This document shows, in pieces, positions 24,640-36,301 of a DNA stretch of 64,000 bases (its first letter is position 1; the number at the start of each line of letters is the position of its first letter). A program made the translations under genes and the position numbers. The stretch is from Dillenia suffruticosa (lineage: Eukaryota > Streptophyta > Magnoliopsida > Dilleniales > Dilleniaceae). The stretch is from the NCBI GenBank assembly GCA_033439265.1, contig JAVTVX010000035.1, positions 15,030,001 to 15,094,000 on the forward strand, in the 5' to 3' direction. The notes beneath the pieces are model-generated. The model saw nothing but the letters and a program-made list of their open reading frames with translations. It ran no database searches and was not told the origin of the DNA.

Positions 24640-25146
24640 ATTTAGTGGTTACAATCTGAAATACAACCCAGGGTGAATAGGTTGTATGGTATTTTTTGAT
24701 AATTTGAAGGTTTTACAATTTTTGTGGGATGTGAATGATATATAGAAATTGAAAAGTTAAAAAAAAAAACTAAATAATCAAAGAAGATGAAAATAAAAAT
24801 AACAAAAAACAAAGTGTACGAAATTTTATAGTGATTCTACCAAATCCGATATATATTCACTCCCAAACATTCTCTTGGATTAAAAACTTGATTATAAATT
24901 CAAGTTAAATCTTTACAGTGTTTATCCATAAACAATAATTTTCTAACCTAACACGGGGTTGATTTTCTCTCTCTAAACCCCAAACCGTGAATCTCTCGTG
25001 GTTTTTTAAAATTTCAATACAAAATAAGTGGAGTATTACAAAGAGTGAGACTAATGAACTTGATAATCCAAAGAGGACCACCATCCAGAAAGGATGCAAT
25101 GAATCACCAAAGCATTCTTCTTAAAAACAATATGCCAAAAGGAAAC
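24640..25146 (-). repeat. Ty1/copia LTR fragment
   Basis: Shares the layout and several motifs of the copia LTR at 20450-21800: a near-terminal GGGTGAATAG, CCAAATCCGATATATATTCACTCCCAA, ATCTTTACA, and CTCTCTAAACCCC..CCGTGA followed by CTCTCGTGG. It is cut off at 25146 by the LTR of the gypsy element to the right. Confidence 0.55.
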
Positions 25147-25856
25147 TGTTGGAGATGGGTTTCGCTCTACAAATAGTAGCACAACCGATTTGAACGGGAT
25201 GAACACTTGATAAACCATTCAGATGATAAGATTTGCAAAATAACACTAGAGGATGCTTCGGCAGAGGAGACTACAACACTCAAGTTAGAAAGAGCAGTTT
25301 TCGAAAGAGAAACAAACCGAAAAAAATAGCCACGGTAAAGAGCTCTGTACTACCTTTGGTGTGCTAAGTATTGAGTTAAGAGAATATACTTGGTCGATGG
25401 TCTTCATGACTTATATATAGTCTTCATGTGTAGTCAATCTCGTATGTCTCTGGGGTATTTAAATCCTAATTTTCTTATCAAAATGTCCCAAGATTCATAA
25501 TGAAAGATTTTCAGAAGATTTAGAGTCCTTATAATTAAGGAAAGTCCAACTTGTTATAGAGATTCTTTTCCTTATTGATAATACTTAAAGATCCCCTTCT
25601 TAATTATGAGGGATTATTTCCATGATTTAGGAAAAAGTGAATGTTTCTTTAGTCAATCAAATAGTAATACTGTGTACCGAGAGAGTGCTTTCTCGTGGGA
25701 AGCCAATCAGGCAACTAACCGAGAGGGATTGTATCGACAAGTACCAGTGGGCTGGGTCCACCTAACTGGGAGATATGTCCCCTACCGACGACAAGTTTTG
25801 GTGTGTTCTGCCCCGTCAAACAGTGGGCTCAACAATTCTCAAATCTTATGGTATCA
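25147..25856 (-). repeat. 3' LTR of Tat-like element 1
   Basis: About 710 bp, matching 43198-43910 through most of its length. Plus-strand edges are TGTTGGAGATGG and CTTATGGTATCA. It contains one copy of the roughly 70-bp unit (about 25715-25810: CCGAGAG, GTGGGC, GGGAGATATGTCCCCTACCGACGACA) that is tandemly repeated at 28307-28716. Confidence 0.82.
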
Positions 25857-26232
25857 GTATGGCTCCATCACTTGTCCCCTACTCTTGGTGTCATTCTAAA
25901 AGAAGGCTTCAAAGATAGTGTTAAATTGATGGGAATTTGAAAAAATGTTAGTGTAGAGCATTGAATGCGGCTCGGTATCATCATTTGACATTAGGAGCAA
26001 AGTTAATGCAGTAGTAATCAGGCGATTCGAAAGGGCACAAAGCACTGGGGGTAAGTTGAAAGGACTTAATGGGAAGCGTGAAAGATTGATTTTTGGGCTA
26101 TTAAATGCTTGGCATTCAACCGATTTTTGAGTGATTTTTGACAATTTCGTTTTCTCCATTTGGCTATATATGTCACCATTGTTGGCTATAACACTGGTGT
26201 TTGTGAAGAGAGGGAAGCATCTACACTTTGTA

Positions 26233-27515
26233 CACTACTAGAAAATTGTCTTTTAGCGACGGAAAGTCCAAATTCCGTCCATAAAGAGCTCTTCAGCGAC
26301 GAAAATTTTCCATCGCTAATAAGCACGACGCTAATTTTTCCGACAAAATACATATTTTGCTAAATAACAACAATGAATTAGTAATGGAAAATTTTCATCG
26401 TTAAAAAATCCGTCACAGATACAAGAAATACATAAAGGTATCAGCGACGGATTTTTTCCGTCGTTGATACAGAAATATTAGTGACAGAAATTTTCCGTCG
26501 CTAATTTTGGAAGCCTACATGAGCGTGCAAGCGCTCTCACAATACGCTCCTGTACATGCCCAGCCTAGGGACCAGCATGCCTATCACCCCGTACCCACCT
26601 CTGCCCCGGACCCACCCTTGCCCCGCACCCCGCCCGCTGACTACCTTTAAATTTGTGAAAATAGCCTCAAATACCTCTGGCAAGAATCGATCTTAAGCAC
26701 AAGAAAAAATATTAGAGACACACAACCACCGGACCACAATGGGACATCTGATTTTATCATTTTTTTTTTGTTATCTTTATCTCACATTTTTTAAATAATA
26801 TTAAAATATTATAAAATAATAAAATATGAATTTAAAAAATAAAAATTTTTTAAAAATAAAATAAAAAGGAAAAGAAAAAGAATTATTAAATTAAAAAATT
26901 AAAAAATTAAAAAAAATTTTTTAAACAATCTGTCGATAATCCATCGGTAAAATTTCTATCGGTAATCCATCGCTGATAGATTTACAAAAAATTAAAAAAA
27001 TTAAAATTCAAAAAAAAATTAAAAATTTAAAAAAAATTAAAAAAAATCCGTCACTAATCCATCGGTAAAATTTCTATCGGTAATCTATTGCTAAAATCTC
27101 AGTCAGTAATCCTTCGTTAATAGATTTACAAAAAAAAAATTAAAAAAAAATTCAAATTATGCAATTATAAAATTATAAAAAATTATAAAAATTATAAAAA
27201 AATTCGTCGCTAATCCGTTGGTAAAAATTTTCATCGGTAATCTGTCGCTAAAATTTCTGTCGGTAATCCATCACTAATAGTTTTACAAAATTAAAAAAAT
27301 TAAAATTAAAAAAATTAAAATTAAAAAAATTAAAAATTTTAAAAATTAAAAAAATCCGTCGCTAATCCGTCGCTAAAATTTCCGTTGATAATCCGTCACT
27401 AAAATTTCAGTCAGTAATCTGTCAGTAAAATTTTCGTCAGTAATCTGTCATTATTACCGACCGAAAAAAATCTATCGGTAATTTTTCGTCACTAAAAGTC
27501 CATTTTCTAGTAATG
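26233..27515. mobile_element. Nonautonomous CACTA element (1283 bp) with 3-bp TSD
   Basis: Begins CACTACTAGAAAA and ends TTTTCTAGTAATG, 13-bp terminal inverted repeats with one mismatch. It is flanked by GTA on both sides (26230-26232 and 27516-27518), the 3-bp duplication expected of CACTA transposons. Inside, the motif TCCGTCGCTAA(AATTTC) and its complement TTAGCGACGGA recur more than fifteen times as subterminal repeats around a GC-rich core (about 26520-26640). No ORF is present, so it would need a transposase in trans. Confidence 0.88.
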
Positions 27516-27518
27516 GTA

Positions 27519-28306
27519 GGGGAGTCGAAAGTTTGAAAGATTCATATCTTTTTGTGGGTTTGGCTTCTAATGGTGTTGCAGTAGCAAGAGCTACGGGTGC
27601 AAGGTTCCGTCAGGGAAGATACCCTAGGCATAAACTTCCATCATGACAGTGGGAAAGTCACAGCCTGCTATTGTAAGGAGTTTGTGCCGGCTAGTTCCGC
27701 TTGGTTTCCTACAGCTCATCATTGCTCTTACACTCTTTAATTATCGGGGCGTGAGTTAATAACTTGTAGGGGCTATTTTATTTTCTCCTTCCCATAGTTT
27801 AGCATCTATTTATTTTTCTAATTTTAGTATCTTACTAGGTGCTAAAGTGGGGTTGTTCGGGGACTGTTTGGGGGGGCATTCATTAGTCTATCCAAAGGAA
27901 GAAATAAAGATTTGGAGGGTTAACCCGTTCAAGAAGGTGAAGGGGCTTATCAAGGCACTTCTTTTGATTGACGATTTTTCTTTTGTGTAACCTATTTAAG
28001 ACGTATGAATGTATAAAAGTAGCTCTCCTACTTTACTGTATTCAACTATGTATTTTGTTGTTTATTCTATACTTTGAAATAAAAAGTTTATTACTGACTT
28101 GCAAATCATGTCGCTCTCAGAGAGGGCCGCCTTATCCATATGTGGTTTTCAAGAATATTATGAAAGGTATGCCACCGAGTAATTGACTTAAATGATGAAA
28201 GTGTACCGGTTGGATTATTAGAACCACGATATTAGGGTGATGCCTTATTCTCCTCAATGATCGCTTCTCCTGTTGACAATTAACTAATACATTTTCATTA
28301 TGTCTA
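27519..28306. other. Internal untranslated region of Tat-like element 1
   Basis: Between the CACTA insertion and the tandem array. No domain is recognised on either strand. By position it belongs to the sequence between integrase and the 3' LTR of the gypsy element, where the second Tat-like element carries its antisense ORF; no comparable ORF survives here. Confidence 0.4.
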
Positions 28307-28716
28307 ACCGACTGAGTGGGCCATGACTACCCAAATAAGAGTCATTTCCTTTATTAACAACACGTTTCGTTGTGCTTGACTAAGAGAGTGGGCAGTGTCC
28401 ACCTGAACAGGGTGACACATTTCGTGGTGCTTGACCGAGAGAGTGGGATGTGTCTACCCAAATAGGGGTTATTTCCCTTATTGATGACATGTTCCTTGGT
28501 ATTCGACCGAGAGAGTGGGCCATATCTATCCAAACAGGGGTTATTTCCCTTATTGACGACACATTTATGGTGTTTGACCGAGAGAGCGGACCATGTCTAC
28601 CAAAACAGGGGTTATTTCCCTTATTGATGACACGTTTCGTGGTGTTCAACCGAGAGAGTGGGTCGTGTCTACCTAAACAGTGGTTATTTTCCTTATTGAT
28701 GACATGCTTTGTTTTG
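28307..28716 (+). repeat. Tandem array of six about 72-bp units
   Basis: Units start at 28307, 28379, 28434, 28506, 28577 and 28649. Lengths are 72, 55, 72, 71, 72 and about 68 bp; the second is internally shortened. Each reads ACCGAGAGAGTGGGCC.TGTCTACC, then AACAGGGGTTATTTCCCTTATTGATGACAC, then TTTCGTGGTGTTCG. A single related unit lies in the element's own LTRs (about 43795-43865). The ORFs on both strands here are products of the repeat. The copia element inserted just to its right. Confidence 0.85.
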
Positions 28717-28722
28717 TAAAGT

Positions 28723-31056
28723 TGGTATAGTTATAGATTTTGATAATAAGCAAAATATGATTTGAATGATTAAAGAAAGAATTTGAAAGGTAAAAAGCAG
28801 TCAACTCACAAGAAGAAGAAGCTAGTGATGCGTATGGATAAAAGGCATAAGATTAGTCGACACAAAATTTAATGGTTTACATTATTGAAAAACAAGTTCA
28901 CAACAAAGAGAAATAATTCATTATTGATAGTAGATAATGGTATTATAGTAGATAATAGTATTACTAGACGTAAATTGGATAGAAAATAAGACATTTAGAA
29001 TATTCAAAATCCATATTTGACCAACCCATCGAGACTAAATACTTGAAAATATAAAATATAGGTTTTTGAAATATCAAGAAAATGAGAATAAAAAATAATA
29101 GTATTTGTTCCTCAAGTATCAATTAGATTAAAACCTATTTTGTTAAAATTTTTCTAAATCATTAATCATTCAAACAAAAGTCATCCAAAAATTAAAATCG
29201 AAATTTGTTCTTTGAAGGCAAGGAAAGTTGACTCTTTATCCAAAAAATTAGATTTTGAAACCGTTTGTTAAATCTAAATGGGGAATATTTCCTTATTTAC
29301 ATGTAAAATCTTAAGTAAATGGATTCAAGGAGAGATTTTCTGAAAACTTAGTTCATCCAAACCAACTTAGCATTAAAAAAAAGTGGAATGGCATGAAGAA
29401 TGCATAAAAAGAATGACTTCCAGTAGACCAAGAAGGTTGCTCGGTCGACTAGGCAAGAACTTAGTTGACCAGCCAAGGCTGCTAGCCGACCGCCCAGGCT
29501 ATATGTTAGCCTACACAATCGATTGGTTGGGATGTCTAGCCGACTGAGCAGGTCAAGCAACCTGTATGGCTAACCGACTAGGATGTCCAGCCAACCGAGC
29601 AGGCCAAGCTGGCCTGCATGGTCAACTGAGTAAGGGACTCAACTGACCATCCCACTCCACAGCTGACTACTCGTTCTTTTTATTTGACTGAAAGTATATC
29701 TTAATCAACTGATTTACCATTTGGAGCACCAACAGTCGACTGAACTTAAATATTTTTCAATCAACTTGGCTTCTAGGAATATCAATGGTAGGCTATTTTA
29801 TCACTTCGGCCGACTGACTCATGATTTAGAATACCAATAGTCGATTATGCACAAATATCAATCGACTGTCTTTGATTAAATTGAATAAATATATAAGTCT
29901 AATGTTAATCCTCATTGTATATAAAATTTATAGGCTAATTTTAATTGCCCACGAATGTTATATTTTGTTATATAGTTATCTATCATTGCTTATGGTTTTT
30001 CTGGTTGCCTAATGAATGCATACACACATACAAACATCTTAAAATTACTAACTTAGGCAAGACATTAAAATTGTCGAGGGTTTTTGAACTTCACTTGACA
30101 CTTGTTCATATAGCTCTCTAAGCCTAGTCAATTGATAATTTAATTAGTTGACTCTTGAACTTTGGTACATATAGAATTAATCAAAAGTCACTCAAGCTAA
30201 GTTTACTTAAAATGTCTGAATAACAGGTTATTAGTGGAAAAATGTTTTTAAAACATGTTTAAACTCTAACAATTATCTTATGCAGCAATAGCAAGCTCAC
30301 TTATTGGCTATTTAGAGCAATATTCTAAAAAGTAAAAAGGCAAACCTTTTTTATTCAATAAACAGAGCAACGGGTGAAAGTATTGAATGTGGAGGTTGAA
30401 GTATCAATGAAGGAGATTTAAATTTAAACCTAACTCAATATCTCTGTTAACAACTCAAAATAAATACTCAGAAAAGAAGAAAAATATATATATATATATA
30501 TATATATATAAGTGTTGAAAGAAAAATGAAGCGCTAAATATTTCTCAACACTCACAAATACTCTGAGCTTTACATTACACTATATTTCTCATATTTCTGT
30601 AAAATATCTTTGTGAGCTTTATTGTTGTTACATCTGAAGTTGTAACTTCACTTATTGTAATATTCTCCTCTTGTACAAAAAGTTCAAAACACTAAAGAGG
30701 GTTTCTCAGTTTGGGTTTTAGAGAGAAAAATAATCTGTGAGAGGTTAGGTTAGTGTTTTGAGATAAAACACAGTAAAGGTCTAACGTGCACCTAGAAGTA
30801 TGTTTGTTATACGGTTTGACTTACCCCTCGAAGCAAGATTGTTATACTATTTGGGTTGCAAGTAGTGGAAATTTAGGTGGAGGCTGAAAATGGACGTACA
30901 TTGGGTTTAGTGAAACCACTATAAAAATTGGTTGTGCTCTGTTTTTCTTTGATTCCTCAACTCCTTCGTCTTTTCTCCATTCTCAATAAACAGAAAAACA
31001 TTCAAACCATGGAAAAATTGCCACACAATCTATTCATCCCTCTAGGTTATATTTCA
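28723..31056 (+). repeat. 5' LTR of the copia element (2334 bp)
   Basis: TGGTATAGTTATAG...GGTTATATTTCA, ending directly before the PBS. It includes a region of repeated CGACC/GTCGAC-rich motifs (about 29430-29880), as in other Sirevirus LTRs, and a (TA)n run at 30484-30511. The minus ORF at 29348-29560 falls in the repeat-rich part and is not a gene. Confidence 0.85.
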
Positions 31057-31058
31057 AT

Positions 31059-31070
31059 TGGTATCAGAAT
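31059..31070 (+). other. Primer-binding site of the copia element
   Basis: TGGTATCAGAAT starts 2 bp after the LTR and matches the initiator-Met tRNA PBS (TGGTATCAGAGC) in its first ten bases. Confidence 0.82.
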
Positions 31071-31109
31071 GGGTCTCTTGTTGAAGGGTTACTAAAAACA
31101 AAGATCCAA

Positions 31110-31900
31110 AATGGCGTACATGTAGAGGTTGTTCCACACAAAGCTAGGTTGACAAAGCTTTAATTTTTTATGGCAAAAATTACAACTACTGAAAGCATAG
31201 AATGAAGATCTTTATCATAGCTGATGATGAAAGTATCTAGGAAATTATAGAAGAAGGAGCTAAATTGCTAATCAATGAAATTAATGGTGTCAAAGTCTTT
31301 GCTAAAATAAGGAACATGGCTGGCGAGGAAAGAAAAGCGTATTGAGCAAACTACAAGGTAGTAAACCTCCTCCATTTTGGACTGAGCTTAAATGAGTACA
31401 ACAAGGTCTTGTCATGTATAAGTGCAAAAGAAATTTGGAAAACGTTGGAGGCCATGTATGAAAAGACTAATGAAAGAACTATCCTGGAACAAAGTCACAT
31501 GTGCTTCATGGCAGAAGAAGAAGAACAGAATGAGATAAGTTCTCCTTGCTTGTCAGATTGCTCTTTCAATTTCTCTGATTCTAACAATGAATTGTCTATG
31601 ATTGAACAACATAAAACCTTAATGGAATCCCTAGGAGAACTAAAGAAAATAAGCAAAAGAATTGCTTATTAAAGAAAATGATAACATAACTAAAAGAGGA
31701 GAAAAACAAGTTACAAACAAGAAATGAAAAACTAAAGAAAGAAAATGATAGCTCGAGGCAAGAAAAGAATGTCTTACAAGATGAAAGAAGAACAAGACAC
31801 AGAAAGCTGATGACCATAAAACAGAAATAGAAAACTTAAAGAATGAAAATGAAGACAATTACAAAGTAAATGATATATTCAACACTGAAAATTTAGAATA
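31110..31900 (+). pseudogene. gag: Copia gag, internally deleted
   Basis: From the ATG at 31110 the plus strand, with stops and shifts, reads as Sirevirus gag: a KIFIIADDESI-like block (about 31207), EEGAKLLINEINGVKVFAKI (about 31252), then ISAKEIWKTLEAMYEKTNE at 31418-31472. Directly afterwards comes the acidic MAEEEEQNE segment, which in intact elements lies beyond the zinc knuckle. The second half of the capsid domain and the knuckle are therefore deleted. A Lys/Glu-rich coiled-coil stretch follows to about 31900, broken by TAA at 31670. Confidence 0.75.
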
Positions 31901-32394
31901 TGAATTAAATCAAGAAATAAATAGAAACAAGAGACCAAGTTTTCTATTATATAAATTTGCCTAGAGGCAAGAAAATCTAAATCTAATGTTTTGCCCAGAG
32001 GGTAGTATATGACACGGTTAGGTTAGGATTCAATCTAGATGCTACTCAAAAGAAGCTCTATAGCTTCTTTGTCCATAGCTCTAAGAACATTAAAAAAGAA
32101 ATTAGACGTTATTACTGCATGAAGTTCAGGTATAAAGCAGTCCACTGTAAACTTAAGAAGAAAATAAATGTTAACAAGACCAAAAATGCATGCACTGTCT
32201 TAAAAATAGACATAGTATAAATAAATATTGGTTTAGGATTAGAATATCAGGGAAAACAAAACTGAAGTGGGTTCAAAAAGAATTCATAAGAACTAACAAT
32301 GTCAAAATTAAGGAAACTTAGGTGGCAAAACCCAAAACTTAGTTGAAATTTAGTATAGATGTATTTCAAGATCAAAGGCACTCGAAATATATAA

Positions 32395-33675
32395 TCCCTT
32401 GATTGACAGTGAATGCTCCAGACATATGTCAGGAGACTTCACAAGATTTTGTACTCAGCTTGAACTTAATGAATGACATAAGAAAATCTGATATTACTAA
32501 GTCTTGAAAGTGCCTGGTTATAGGACAAAATTAAAACATGCAAGCTTGTGCATGTATAGCCAAACTAGGACTCAAAAGTAAAGGCAGAAAAGCCCTATGG
32601 GTTCATCATAATAGTTTCGGGCATATCTACGTAATCTCTTGGAGAAGTAGGCTACAAACGCATTTATTTAAAGTAAGAAAGTCTACACAATCTTTGTAAT
32701 TAGAAGTGTCTTGAAAACACATTGATGCATAAATCTTGTAATCGGAAGACAATGCTTGAGGTTTAATCAAGAATCGTCCAATCTCTCGGAGTTCTTAATA
32801 AATTAATGTTGAATAGAACATTAGAAGAGATGGATAATACTATACCTAAAGAGAACACTTCTGATTCACATTAAACAAATCTTTAATTGAGACAATCTTA
32901 GTTGAAAACACCCTATAAGCATTATAAGGATAGAAAACTTGTTAAAACTTACTTTCATATATGTGCATGTAAATGCTAAAAAATGAGAAGGCATTCCTAG
33001 AAAAATTTGTTGTTAAGAAAATTGAAGTTATTCAACTTCTATCAAAGCATACTATGAAAGAACTAAAACAATAAGAGATTTAAGCCATGTTAAAATTGAT
33101 GAATCTAATCCTTCCAACATGAAAAACATTTGATGATAAAAAGATAAAAGAACTCACAAGTTAAAATCAGCGGAGCAAAGGATCAACAAGACAAAAATGA
33201 TCATCCTAAGCAAATCTAGATTTAAAGAAACCTATGTGCGCCAATAGTCTCTAATAGAATCAGAAATTTGGATAAAGCTTTGTAAGATGAAACAGAGTAC
33301 CAACAATGCAAGAAAATTTAAAATAATTTGAAAGAAGCAAAGTTCCTAAGTCAAAGCATCTCTTAGTTATAGGAACTAAATGGTTGTATAGGAACAGACT
33401 CGAGGATCATGGCACCCTAGGTAGAAAAAGGCAAAATAATATGCTTTAAGCTGTATAGAAGAATAATAGGCTAGTTGGATTATTCTGCAATAACCTAGAA
33501 GTAATTAAGAATGAAGAAGATGTTTCTCGAATTATGGATTATGTACAGAGTGATATTACTCTTGAGTATGTTAATACTCAGAAACAAATAGCAGAAACAT
33601 TCACAAACCCTCTAGATAAAAATAGATTTTATAAATTGAAAAGAGACTTAATGATAATTGACATGAGGAATTAAA
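32395..33675 (+). pseudogene. pol: Copia pol remnants: protease motif and RNase H end
   Basis: At about 32399-32470 a protease-like block DSECSRHMSGDFTRF corresponds to the copia DSGCSRHMTGD motif, with the Gly of the active-site triplet replaced by Glu. At about 33530-33675 a block reading MDYVQSDITLEYVNTQKQIA and ETFTNPLDKNRFYKL is the C-terminal end of copia RNase H. Only about 1.1 kb separates them instead of the usual 3 kb or more, so most of integrase and RT is deleted. What lies between is too decayed to assign. Confidence 0.72.
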
Positions 33676-36301
33676 AAGAATAACCCTAAACTTCAATCCA
33701 AATTGAGTTTTCTGAGCAATTTCTTGTTTTCAGAATTGAGTGTTCTGTATGTAATTTATTGCTTTCAGTCAACCATTCTTCTAAAAGAGAAAAATCAGTC
33801 AATTGACTATCATTAATCATTTCTCAGTCGACTGACTAAAAAAATCAATCGATCATTCTTACTTCTCAATCAAACGTTCACATTCTCGACTGACCAATCA
33901 AAGATTTTAATCTCATTTGGCTATCCGACCTTACAAGGAAGCCAACCATTTGCCTCACTTAGTTGACCACCTACTAAGGTAACCAACCATTGTGCTTCAC
34001 ATGGCCAATTGCTTAAGGAAGCTACCGACCACCCAAGACCATAAGCCTAGGCTATTGATAGCCCAAAAAGGCAGGCAACCGCCCAAAAAGGCAGGCGACC
34101 AACTACAATAACACACCTAGCCAGCTTTTGTGACAACTTATTTTCTCTCATCCAGCCATCCTACCTCCTTGGTGACCTCTTATTTTCTCACACCAAATCC
34201 TCAAACTCATCTCACAAAGCTCCAAGCTACCGGACAACCATTAGAAGACGCTTACAAGTAAATCCCCATTCTCTTTCTCACAAGCTACCAACTTCCTTCT
34301 CAAATTATTTGAACTTGCTTCAATCAATTTTCATCAAACACATTTATTACTACCAACTAACTCTGATTTCTTACCAAACATTAAAACTCGCTCTCTGTCA
34401 AAACATTCATGCAACTCTCAAAACTTCCAACATCCTTTTTCTCTTTCTAAACAAAAAATCTCTTTGCAAGTCTCAATCCTGAAATTCCTTTTTTCTTCTT
34501 CTTGATCTCTGAATTTATCTCTGCCAATGAAAAGAAAGACGTAGCAATTGCGCTAAAAATGAAAAATGATATTGGAGCTTCCTCTATAATCAAGGCAAAA
34601 ATAGGTATAAATGAAATTTAAAGAAAGAGCTCCAAAGGAAGAAGGAGTTGAAAGAGAAGTTAGAGTGATGGGTAACTCTTTCCAAAATAGGGGAGTTTGG
34701 ATAAAATGAAGAATCAGATAAAAGGGACAAAACTCCTAGATACAAGAACAATTAAATAAAATAGAAAAAAATGTGAACTCCTTCAAAGCAAGAAAATGAC
34801 GACCATATTCTCCTCCATCCACCAGCTTCTGAAGTTCTTCACTACAATCACTGTATACTCCTAAAGCTCCTCAAGATCTTTTTTTCCAGAAATACTAAAT
34901 CCTACAATGTAATATAAGGAGGAAAGCAACTAAAATAATCAGATATCAAATGAATAAAGTATTGAGATAATGTAAGTATAGTTTGAGGGAGAGCATATCT
35001 TCAACATAGCTCCTGCAATATCAAACGAACCATCTAACCCTTTTTCTACTAATCATATCTCTTCATCTTAATCATGTATTGAACCTTCTGCTAAATCTTT
35101 TTCTTCTACTGCTACATTTGAACCCCATGCTAAAACTTTGCTCCTACTACAATTCTGTATACTTCCTCCATCTTTTTGAAATGTAACCCCTTTTGAGAAA
35201 GAATTTGGGAATCTCAAACTAAACCAATAGAATCTCAAAGTAAGACAACATCATGCCCTATTCGTAATGGAGCCTCAAAAGATTGAGAACAATATTGAGT
35301 CCATCATCAAAAGCAAATCCTCTTAAGACTCAAAATCTAACCGCTCTGTTTGAAGCCAATCTTTCCTCTTTCCACCTTGCGTGAATCATTTTTGGACTCA
35401 TTGTGTGTTTTAATGATGCTTCTCTGTTGTGATTTGCGTATGTCTATGCACCTACTAGCATCTTTGTATGCTTAGGCACTTAGGATGATATCTAATGTTT
35501 CGTACTGTTTTCAAACTTGTCTAAACCCTCTGTGAATTGATTGTGTTTTAACGATGTTTTCTTAGATTTCCTAATGGTTGTTATGTTAGAATTTGTGAAC
35601 CTGATATATGTCCAAACTTTATGCTTTTCAAACTAGTAATAGATATTTGGTTTGTGCCCATTGCTTAACTTGCTTTAGATATAATAATCTTTATACACTT
35701 ACTTAGCTTTCTTGTTGTTGCTTAAGTAGGAACATTTCAAAGTCTCCTCACAATCACTTAAGTACTTAGGCACACTTCATAAGAGTCATTATGCAATTAT
35801 ACTCTTGTGCCCTTCCCTTCTTCGAAAATGCTCATTTTGGACATACTTCACAATGATAGAAATAGGGTAAATAGGGTAAATAGATTAAGGGGGAACATAG
35901 ATGAATTGCGCACATTTTCAAGGGAGTTTTTGATGCTTGAAAATAGTTCAATAGCTTTAAGCTAGAACTATTCTTTTGCCCTTATAGTTTAACCAATGTT
36001 AAACCCTTGATGCTGATGACAAAATAGAGAAATATTAAAAAATAATAGACCGAAAGGGGGAGAAAGAGCTTAAAGTAAGGAGGAGAGATATGACAGTAAA
36101 GATAAGAAATTTTAACCCCTTATATACCCTTATTTTGTTGGTAATAAAAAGGGAGAGAAGTGTATGTAATTTGGATTAAATAGATTGAATGAATTGAACT
36201 ATGAGTTTGAGATTCAGTTAGACATATACAGAGTATAAACTAAGGAGGAGTTAGTTCCAAATTCTATAATGTTTTGTCATTATAAAAAAGGGAGAAATTA
36301 T
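33676..36301 (+). other. Post-pol region of the copia element, possible third-ORF remnant
   Basis: 2.6 kb between the end of pol and the 3' LTR, much longer than the short spacer of ordinary copia elements. It starts with CGACC-rich sequence like that in the LTR (about 33760-34100). A pyrimidine-rich leader follows, with an ATG at about 34527 and a badly broken Lys/Ser-rich reading frame. Sireviruses can carry an extra ORF at this position, so this may be its relic, but I cannot recognise a protein. A GAAAGGGGGAGAAAG purine tract lies at about 36052. Confidence 0.4.
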
